Origin: Treponema sp. JC4
GTDB lineage: Bacteria; Spirochaetota; Spirochaetia; Treponematales; Treponemataceae
DNA: 39,640 nt
Assembly: GCF_000260795.1 (NCBI RefSeq)
Contig: NZ_AJGU01000023.1
Location: forward strand, 1 to 39,640
Reading direction: 5' to 3'
The position numbers were made by a program, and so were the translations under genes. Of the stretch, positions 34,091-39,640 are shown in pieces. A model generated the notes under the pieces. The model did not search any database, was not told the DNA's origin, and was given only the letters and a program-made list of their open reading frames with translations. The first letter of the stretch is position 1, and each line of letters opens with the position of its first letter.

Positions 34091-35034
34091 ATGACTACTA
34101 AGAGTGATTTCCAGACTATGAGTGACGGCTTTGAGCTTTGGGTTACTAAATGGATTCCTGATGAAGTTGAAAATATAAAGGGAGTTGTTCAGCTCCACCA
34201 CGGACTTGCTGAGCATTCTTTAAGATACGACAGACTTGGTTCTGTTCTTTGCGAAAGCGGTTTTGCCCTTGTTGCTTATGATATGCGCGGTCACGGACGA
34301 ACTGCAGAAAATGCAGAAAAAAAAGGTAAGGGTAAGTTTGGAAAACTTGCTGATAAAGACGGATTTAACCGTGTTGTAGAAGATCTGCACGAAATGATTG
34401 AAGCCGATAAAAAGGAATTTGAGGGTAAAAAGTATTCCTTCTTGGTCATTCTTTCGGTTCTTTTATTTCTCAGGGCTTTATCGAAAAATACTCCACTTTG
34501 ATTGACGGCTGTATTCTCTGCGGAACTGCAGGTCCTATGCCTTCTCTTGTTGCAGGCGGCTGCTTAATGACTGCTCTTGTAAAAGCTCTTTGCGGTGGAG
34601 ATTCTATTGTAAAGGTTCTTTCAAATGCTTCCTTCGGCTCTTATAACAAGCGCATTAAAAATCCAAAAACTGAATGTGACTGGCTTTCTGCCAACGAGAT
34701 GAATATTCAGATGTATTATGATGATAAGTGGTGCGGAATTCCTCTTACAACTTCTTTCTTCTACGATATGACTCATGGTCTTAAGCAGATTCATAAGAGT
34801 GCCAATATCAAAAAAATCTCAAACGACCTTCCGATTTTCTTTATCTACGGTTCAGAAGACCCGGTCGGCTCTTACGGCGCTACAATTAAAAAGCTTTATA
34901 ACATCTACAAGACTAACGGCGTAAAAAATCTTTCTATCAAGAGTTACGAAGGTGACCGCCACGAAATCTTCAACGAGAATGATAAAGATATAGTAGAAAA
35001 AGATGTGATTGAATGGTTAGAAAAATTAGTGTAA
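34091..35034 (+). pseudogene. Frameshifted alpha/beta hydrolase (monoacylglycerol lipase-like)
   Basis: Two overlapping reading frames (34091-34501 and 34498-35034) together make one serine hydrolase of the Hydrolase_4/monoacylglycerol lipase type. In the first frame the protein runs QLHHGLAEHSLRYDRLGSVL and YDMRGHGRT normally up to KKY at about 34435, then turns to nonsense. From 34435 the other frame continues with FLLGHSFGSF, the nucleophile elbow (Ser codon at 34450), and later has the acid in YGSEDPVGSYG and the His in GDRHEIFNEND. One missing T in TATTCC (34433-34438) explains the break; restoring it gives 314 aa. Either the gene has just decayed or there is a sequencing error. Nothing else looks degraded, and codon use in both halves is normal. 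Confidence 0.88.
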
Positions 35035-35043
35035 GACGCGCAA

Positions 35044-35167
35044 GGTAGCAGAGTATGTGGCAAAAACATTCTATTTTTGTCTGCCGCGCTAGCGGCGCGT
35101 TAATAGTTTCCTAACAAAAATAGCATGTAGCGCCTTATGGCGCGGTTTTGCCCCATACTCTGCTACC
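35044..35167. repeat. Compound stem-loop element 3, between hydrolase and pcnB
   Basis: A near-perfect outer stem: GGTAGCAGAGTATG (35044-35057) with CATACTCTGCTACC (35154-35167), then one mismatch, then GGCAAAA (35059-35065) with TTTTGCC (35146-35152). Inside, ACAT-CTATTTTTGT (35066-35080) pairs with ACAAAAATAG-ATGT (35114-35128), and two tight hairpins, GCCGC-GCTA-GCGGC (35083-35096) and GCGCC-TTAT-GGCGC (35130-35143), are nested. This resembles a folded palindromic mobile element or a structured RNA. Confidence 0.7.
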
Positions 35168-35203
35168 GGGAGCTATATTGAAATTTACACCATTTTCAAA
35201 TAA

Positions 35204-35209
35204 TATAAT
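35204..35209 (+). promoter_or_regulatory. Leaderless -10 box of pcnB
   Basis: TATAAT, six bases, then the GTG start at 35216. No ribosome binding site is present. TTTACA at 35184 is the best -35 box, but 14 bp is a short spacer. Confidence 0.5.
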
Positions 35210-35215
35210 CACATC

Positions 35216-36385
35216 GTGTTATATCGTTATGGTACTGATAAGAATGGGAAGCTTGTAAAAAAAGCCGTAGTTTACACAAAATCAGAACATCTTATACCAC
35301 ATGCCAATATCGATCCTGACGCCCTTCAGATTATCAATCGTCTGCGAGATGCAGACTATACCGCCTATATTGTCGGCGGTGCCGTCAGAGATCTGATAAT
35401 TGGTAACAAACCAAAAGATTTTGATATTGTTACAGACGCGACCCCATCAAAAATAAAGAAAATATTCAGAAATTCTCGCATAATCGGACGTCGTTTCCGT
35501 CTTGTTCACGTTGTATTTGGCGAAAAAATCTTTGAAGTAAGCACCTTCCGCTCAATCTGCGATGGTTCTGTAGGTAACGCCTTTGGAACAATTGAAGAAG
35601 ACGTTCAGCGCCGTGATTTTACTTTAAATGCCCTTTACTACGATCCTGTTCAGGAACAGGTAATCGATTATGTTGGCGGCATGAAAGATATTAAAAAGCA
35701 TGTCCTTCGTCCGGTTATACCGGTTGATAAGATTTTTATTGAAGATCCTGTGCGAATGCTTAGGGCAATTAAATATTCTGCTACAACTCATGCAAAAATG
35801 TCCCGAAGTCTCCGCAGAAAAATCATAGCATCTTCGGCTCTTTTATCGCAGGTTTCTCCTTCACGCCTTACAGAAGAAATGCTTAAGATTTTGAATAACT
35901 CTCATGCTTCTGAAATTATTGCTGAAGCTTTGAAGTGTGATCTTTACATGTATCTTCAGCCGTCTGCAACAGCCCTTATTTACGAAAGCCGTGCCTTTGA
36001 GCGCAAATATATGCAGAGCATTAAAATGCTTGATCAGCTTAACCAGCTTGAAAGTGATGCCCGCCTTGGCAAAAAAATGGTCTTTATGATTCAGGATTTT
36101 GTTGCAAGCCTTACAGACTGGAAAGGCGAGGTGGAAGGAAAGTCTTCTGTCAGCGAGCTTTACGCAAAAACCTGGACAGAATGCCGCAATTTTGTACTTC
36201 CTATGAATCCTGTGCGCCGTGAACTTGAATATGCTGTTAAAGCTGCCCTGCAGGCTCAGGGGGTTACAATAAAGCTTACAGAAAAGGAACGCCCGAAAGA
36301 TAAGCCTAAAAAGAAGGATAAGGAAAAGGCTGGAGAAGAAAAGCCAAAGTCCAAATCAAAAGGTAAAAAGAAAACTAAGAAATAA
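35216..36385 (+). CDS. pcnB: Poly(A) polymerase / CCA-adding enzyme family (PcnB)
   Basis: Class II nucleotidyltransferase of 389 aa. The head domain has VGGAVRD (53-59) and the catalytic pair Asp68/Asp70 in KDFDIVTDATP; DVQRRDFTLNALYYD and EDPVRMLRAIKYS follow. KDFDIVTDAT and the spacing of these motifs resemble PcnB more than tRNA CCA-adding enzymes, but bacterial sequences of the two are hard to separate and this could be the CCA enzyme. The last 40 residues are rich in Lys (KKKDKEKAGEEK and so on), probably for RNA contact. The GTG start is supported by the -10 box six bases in front; no earlier start with a ribosome binding site exists. It converges with the P-loop/Asp23-like gene. Confidence 0.88.
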   Translation: MLYRYGTDKNGKLVKKAVVYTKSEHLIPHANIDPDALQIINRLRDADYTAYIVGGAVRDLIIGNKPKDFDIVTDATPSKIKKIFRNSRIIGRRFRLVHVVFGEKIFEVSTFRSICDGSVGNAFGTIEEDVQRRDFTLNALYYDPVQEQVIDYVGGMKDIKKHVLRPVIPVDKIFIEDPVRMLRAIKYSATTHAKMSRSLRRKIIASSALLSQVSPSRLTEEMLKILNNSHASEIIAEALKCDLYMYLQPSATALIYESRAFERKYMQSIKMLDQLNQLESDARLGKKMVFMIQDFVASLTDWKGEVEGKSSVSELYAKTWTECRNFVLPMNPVRRELEYAVKAALQAQGVTIKLTEKERPKDKPKKKDKEKAGEEKPKSKSKGKKKTKK

Positions 36386-36391
36386 GAAGAT

Positions 36392-36420
36392 GCCGGTTTA
36401 AATGACCGGCCTTATTTTTT
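36392..36420. terminator. Terminator after pcnB
   Basis: GCCGGT (36392-36397) pairs with ACCGGC (36405-36410), then TTATTTTTT. The T-run overlaps the stop codon of the convergent gene, so the hairpin may serve both directions. Confidence 0.8.
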
Positions 36421-37362
36421 AGGCGCTTTAAGTTTTACTCCGAATTCACCCGGGCTTTTTGCCTTGTCTTCCTTCTTTTCCCGGTTTTCCATTGAAATTT
36501 TATCGATGATGATATTTACGTCTTCAATAAGAATGCCAGTAAAGGATTCAATTTTATCAATAATATACTGCTGAAGCTTGTGTACTTTTCCTGTAAGCTG
36601 GGTTCCAAAGGGTACGTCAATTGTAACAATCAGCTTGTAGCCCCGGTTATCTTTTTTTACAGAGATTTTCTTTACCTTTACGTCAGGAGAACATTCGCTT
36701 ACGCAGTGCATGGTCATCTGGGTAAGGGCAGCTTCTGAAATTTCAATGCGGCCTTTTTTAGAAAATTCCGGCTGCACGATTGATTTTTCAATCATTTTTG
36801 TGACTTTGTTCTTTTTATTTTTGAAAAGGAAGCTGCTTTTTCCAATCAAGTCGTGAAGGGAATTAGAAAAAATTGTAGGGTATTTCTGCTTTACTTCAAT
36901 AGAAGGAACAGGAATTACGTGTTTTCCCTCTACATGGCGGGATTTCTGAGCCTTTTCAATATCTTCTGCGCTGGAAATATCTTCAATATGAATGATTTTC
37001 TGAGGCTGGGGAAGCTGAAGTCGCATGGCGATTTTTGTAACCATCTTTTCTGAAGTTCCAATAAGAAGAATCTTTTTTATGTGAGTTTTACGTAAAATTT
37101 TTGCAACAGAATCGCGGTGTTCCTTGTCATCAAAAAGGGCAACCCTGACAGCGCCCATGTAGGTTTTTTCTCGTTTTGCGGAACGGCCTGCAATAATTTT
37201 ATCATCCTGGATTAAAAGACCGTCATCAATAATGGCTCTGATTCCGTACTGCTCCATAAGGCCTTTTGAACGGTAACTTTTTCCCGTTCCGCTTTCACCA
37301 ACAAGAGCATATACCATTACAGGCTTAAATTTTTGTGCAATATTTTTAATCAAATCAGCCAT
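36412..37362 (-). CDS. P-loop ATPase fused to an Asp23-like domain
   Basis: Protein of 316 aa with two parts. Residues about 14-130 form a P-loop domain with Walker A GESGTGKS (22-29) after MVYALV; a plausible Walker B is IKKILLIGTSE. Residues about 195-290 resemble the Asp23/Gls24 (DUF322) fold: GRIEISEAALTQMTMHCVSE, then VTIDVPFG and a helix VHKLQQYIIDKIE, ending in DVNIIIDKI. The tail is Lys-rich. Asp23-type proteins act in cell-envelope stress or as membrane-linked scaffolds; fusion to an ATPase is unusual. I chose ATG 37362 because a TATAAT box lies six bases before it; the longer reading starts at a TTG just after the previous gene and lacks a ribosome binding site. It follows the pseudouridine synthase gene. 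Function unknown. Confidence 0.78.
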   Translation of the reverse strand: MADLIKNIAQKFKPVMVYALVGESGTGKSYRSKGLMEQYGIRAIIDDGLLIQDDKIIAGRSAKREKTYMGAVRVALFDDKEHRDSVAKILRKTHIKKILLIGTSEKMVTKIAMRLQLPQPQKIIHIEDISSAEDIEKAQKSRHVEGKHVIPVPSIEVKQKYPTIFSNSLHDLIGKSSFLFKNKKNKVTKMIEKSIVQPEFSKKGRIEISEAALTQMTMHCVSECSPDVKVKKISVKKDNRGYKLIVTIDVPFGTQLTGKVHKLQQYIIDKIESFTGILIEDVNIIIDKISMENREKKEDKAKSPGEFGVKLKAPKK

Positions 37363-37368
37363 CAATTT

Positions 37369-37395
37369 ATTATAACTCCAATTTTTGATTTTCAA
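37369..37395 (-). promoter_or_regulatory. Leaderless promoter of the P-loop/Asp23-like gene
   Basis: On the minus strand TTGAAA (37395-37390), 15 bp, TATAAT (37374-37369), six bases, then ATG at 37362. Confidence 0.5.
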
Positions 37396-37401
37396 AAGTA
37401 A

Positions 37402-38364
37402 TTAAACCTCAAAGTCATTGATGTTACATTCTTTTAAAATTGATTTAAAAGCTTCGGAAAGGGGGATTTTTATTTCATCCGCAAGCCCGATTGGATTTTC
37501 GGGGAAGGTAAGGCTGAAGGCCTGTAAATAAAAATCTCTCTCCGTATTTATTATTGCCTTTCCGCCATAGGCTGTATCTCCTAAAAGCGGATGCTTGTGC
37601 AGGGCAGCTTGCGAGCGGATCTGGTGGGTACGCCCGGTTTTAATGTCCATCACGGCTAATGTAACCTCTCTGTTATTAAAAACTCCGTGGGCGACTGGGG
37701 TTACTGTAGTAAAGGCTTTTTTTCCCTCTTCTGAAGCCTTTACTCTATGAAAAGCTTTTTGATTTCCTTCTTCTTTTTCAAGCCTGTCTTCCCAATCTTC
37801 TTTTTTTGCTAAATTTCCTTCCAAAAGAGCAGCGTATTTTTTCTGAACTGCGTGAGTCTGAATGTTTTTAGAAAACCATCTGGCGCCTTCAAGACTCATG
37901 GAAAAGCACAGAAGACCGGTGGTTTTTCTGTCCAGCCTGTGAAGGGGGCCAGGACGGAAGGAAAGAGAGGCATCTTTTCTTGTGCTTTTGTAGTATTCGC
38001 AGACTTCTTTTTCAAGTGAGCTGTCATTTCCGTGGACGCTGACATCATAATCTTTGTCAATAATTAGAAGATGCTGGTTTTCAAATACAACTTTTAAGCG
38101 GGGAGTTGCCTTATAAGACGCGACGCTTGCGGCGCCTTCATCATCAGTTTTTTCAGCATTTAAAATAAAAGCTGCAATCTGAATCTGGTCATTTTCCATA
38201 ACATGGGAATCATTTTTCGCCTTTTTTCCGTTGATTTTGATAAGGCCTTTTCTTATGTATTTATAGACTTGTGAAAGTGAAAGTTCTGGCGCAAAAATCC
38301 TGATGATTTTGTCTAATCTGCGGTCGTTGTCGTTTTTTGCTGCCGTAAAAGTCTTAAAATCCAT
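37402..38364 (-). CDS. RluA-family pseudouridine synthase
   Basis: RNA-modifying enzyme of 320 aa that converts specific uridines to pseudouridine. An S4 RNA-binding domain fills about residues 14-70 (RRLDKIIRIFAPELSLSQVY, then IRKGLIKINGKKA). The synthase domain starts near 90; the catalytic Asp145 is in HRLDRKTTG and TGRTHQIRSQAALHKHPLLG is the second family signature. The S4 plus synthase layout fits RluC/RluD (23S rRNA), but the target cannot be fixed. A TATTAT box lies six bases before the ATG. It precedes the P-loop/Asp23-like gene, which seems to have its own promoter. Confidence 0.94.
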   Translation of the reverse strand: MDFKTFTAAKNDNDRRLDKIIRIFAPELSLSQVYKYIRKGLIKINGKKAKNDSHVMENDQIQIAAFILNAEKTDDEGAASVASYKATPRLKVVFENQHLLIIDKDYDVSVHGNDSSLEKEVCEYYKSTRKDASLSFRPGPLHRLDRKTTGLLCFSMSLEGARWFSKNIQTHAVQKKYAALLEGNLAKKEDWEDRLEKEEGNQKAFHRVKASEEGKKAFTTVTPVAHGVFNNREVTLAVMDIKTGRTHQIRSQAALHKHPLLGDTAYGGKAIINTERDFYLQAFSLTFPENPIGLADEIKIPLSEAFKSILKECNINDFEV

Positions 38365-38370
38365 AAGAGC

Positions 38371-38376
38371 ATAATA
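38371..38376 (-). promoter_or_regulatory. Leaderless -10 box of the pseudouridine synthase gene
   Basis: TATTAT on the minus strand, six bases, then ATG at 38364; no ribosome binding site. Confidence 0.45.
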
Positions 38377-38437
38377 GCAACTTTTCTAAAAATACAGTAG
38401 TAAATTTTGCCTTCTCGTGTTAAAATATGTAAATCTT

Positions 38438-38959
38438 ATGAATCAGAATTTTTCTGCCGCAGAGAGCCTTATGACGCTCCCGGCTCTTATAGATCAGATA
38501 AAAGGCTTTATAAACAATCCCGTGTGGCTGGCCTGTATTTTCAGCTGGCTTATTGCTCAGTTTATAAAAACGGGAATCAACTTAGTTTATGGAAGAATTC
38601 GTTCTCTTCCCAATCTTTTTGAAAATCTTATCTGGAAAACCGGTGGTATGCCTTCCAGTCACTCAGCCCTTGTTACATCGCTTTGTGTTACAATCGGCTT
38701 CCGCCACGGTATTGATTCTGATATTTTTGTTTTTTCACTGATGTTCTTTTTTGTCGTTATCCGCGATGCTTTTGGCGTAAGGCGTTCTTCTGGTATGCAG
38801 GCTAAAAAAATCAACGAGATTGGAAAGGAACTTCAGAATAAAAAATATATTTCTTCATATTCACAGCTTAAAGAAGTACTTGGTCATACTCCAATGGAAG
38901 TAATCTGCGGCTGTATTCTTGGATTTTTTGTGGGCTTTGCTTTTTCAATTCTTGATTAA
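38438..38959 (+). CDS. DUF212 family membrane protein (PAP2-related)
   Basis: Inner-membrane protein of 173 aa of the DUF212/YuiD family, distantly related to PAP2 phosphatases. The family motifs GGMPSSHSALV, RDAFGVRRSSGMQA and LGHTPMEVICG are all present. Hydrophobic segments lie at about 30-50, 78-95, 98-112 and 150-170. Members probably act on lipid or polyprenyl phosphates, but no activity is firmly known. I chose ATG 38438, with a TAAAAT box 11 bases upstream; an in-frame GTG at 38417 would precede that box. There is no obvious ribosome binding site. It is divergent from the pseudouridine synthase gene. Confidence 0.85.
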   Translation: MNQNFSAAESLMTLPALIDQIKGFINNPVWLACIFSWLIAQFIKTGINLVYGRIRSLPNLFENLIWKTGGMPSSHSALVTSLCVTIGFRHGIDSDIFVFSLMFFFVVIRDAFGVRRSSGMQAKKINEIGKELQNKKYISSYSQLKEVLGHTPMEVICGCILGFFVGFAFSILD

Positions 38960-38979
38960 AAGCAGACTGTAATTAAAAA

Positions 38980-39640
38980 ATGAAAACAAGTTTGAAAATT
39001 GTTTACACCATAGCTTCTATTCTTTCTCTGCTTGTGATTTTTACCTTTCGCTCTGTTCCTCAGGGGAGATTGTGGAAAAAATACAGTGTGCTTTATGTTA
39101 CGGCTTCGGCTCCTGAAGAAAGTGTAAAAAAAGCCCTTTCTGCTAACGGAGTTGATCAGTATGCCTGCTATACTAATCAGTATATTCCGCTTGCCTTAAA
39201 GGAAAATTCCCCGGAAGCTTCTCTTCTGCGGCTTTCTGCAAAAGATTCTTACCTTACAAAACGTCAGGCTTTCTTTTTTGATAAATCTCAGGCCTACAAG
39301 CTTTATTATGCACCTGCTGAATATAAGGCTCAGCTTGAAAAAACTGCGGCTGCCTTAAATCAGAATAAATTAAATGCAGGAATTGATTCAAACTCTACAT
39401 ATCCTTTTTTAATTCCTCTTTTTGTACTTATTTTTTCTCTTGTTTTATTTGGCTTTGCAAAAAATAAAGTTGTTTATGCTATAGGCGCTGTATATTCTCT
39501 TGTTTTTGCCCTCTGTAATCCCTTTTATCCGGTAGCAGCTTCTTTAATTATTGTTCTTCTTTTCTTTTTTGTAATGTCAAATTTGTGGAAAAGACAGGGT
39601 GTTTTTGAACTTGTCCGACAGAGCAGAATTTTCCTGGTGC
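38980..39640 (+). CDS. Membrane protein of unknown function, cut by window end
   Basis: An open frame starts at ATG 38980, 20 bp after the DUF212 gene, and continues to the last base (220 codons, no stop). It begins MKTSLKIVYTIASILSLLVI, a signal anchor or leader. A hydrophilic part of about 110 residues follows, probably outside the membrane. From about residue 140 there are three closely spaced hydrophobic segments (FLIPLFVLIFSLVLFGF; VYAIGAVYSLVFALCNPF; ASLIIVLLFFFVMSNLW). No ribosome binding site is obvious. I do not recognise the family. Normal codon use and the long open frame support it as real. It may be co-transcribed with the DUF212 gene. Confidence 0.65.
   Translation, partial: MKTSLKIVYTIASILSLLVIFTFRSVPQGRLWKKYSVLYVTASAPEESVKKALSANGVDQYACYTNQYIPLALKENSPEASLLRLSAKDSYLTKRQAFFFDKSQAYKLYYAPAEYKAQLEKTAAALNQNKLNAGIDSNSTYPFLIPLFVLIFSLVLFGFAKNKVVYAIGAVYSLVFALCNPFYPVAASLIIVLLFFFVMSNLWKRQGVFELVRQSRIFLV

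Noticed and set aside
36387-36420. Third copy of the TCTGACCG-loop hairpin
   Set aside because: TGACCGGC is here part of the stem of an ordinary rho-independent terminator and not a loop, so it does not belong to that family.
1-39640. CRISPR arrays, tRNA or rRNA genes, transposases, prophage genes
   Set aside because: I saw no regularly spaced repeats, no cloverleaf with tRNA consensus boxes, no rRNA-like sequence and no transposase or phage proteins.

Overview
The window looks like a piece of chromosome from a host-associated, plant-fibre-degrading spirochaete, most probably a Treponema of the rumen or gut type. This is inferred from the AT-rich intergenic DNA, the many lipobox lipoproteins and leader-peptide proteins of a diderm, outer-membrane barrels with C-terminal aromatic residues, an archaeal-type CMP kinase, MurC, PcnB and DUF212 genes, and the chemotaxis/c-di-GMP sensors. 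The species cannot be named from the sequence alone.

Positions 1-21849 form one arabinan-utilisation locus. It opens with an AT-rich control region (1-417), then two tandem pairs of 'LamG-like lipoprotein + beta-barrel' (418-2773 and 2788-4896). Next come a lipoprotein GH43 arabinanase (5016-6995), a lipoprotein of unknown function (7065-8012) and an exported GH127-type beta-L-arabinofuranosidase (8148-10382). A two-domain ArsR-type regulator (10433-11365, minus strand) is divergent from a second exported GH43 (11591-13417). The block 13559-21849 encodes an ABC sugar-binding protein, two permeases, two cytoplasmic GH43 enzymes and two cytoplasmic GH51 arabinofuranosidases. The inferred flow is: surface lipoprotein arabinanase cuts arabinan, lipoprotein/barrel pairs bind and admit the oligosaccharides, periplasmic GH43 and GH127 trim them, the ABC importer takes them in, and cytoplasmic GH43/GH51 enzymes release L-arabinose. 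The ABC ATPase and the arabinose catabolic genes (araA/B/D) are not in the window.

Positions 21890-39640 are ordinary chromosomal genes: murC, yicC, a membrane protein/ECF sigma/anti-sigma operon, a CMP kinase, a Cache-domain chemoreceptor, a histidine phosphatase, a diguanylate cyclase, a beta-propeller protein, an RlmD/TrmA-type uracil methyltransferase, a frameshifted alpha/beta hydrolase, pcnB, a P-loop/Asp23-like fusion, an RluA-type pseudouridine synthase, a DUF212 membrane protein and a membrane protein cut by the window end.

The most notable signals are: the duplicated lipoprotein/barrel pair, which resembles SusCD in layout but not in sequence; a 16-bp repeat found in front of both the outer-membrane operon and the regulator, where it overlaps the regulator's own -35 box; a set of promoters whose -10 box lies exactly six bases before the start codon, predicting leaderless mRNAs; and three intergenic compound stem-loop elements.
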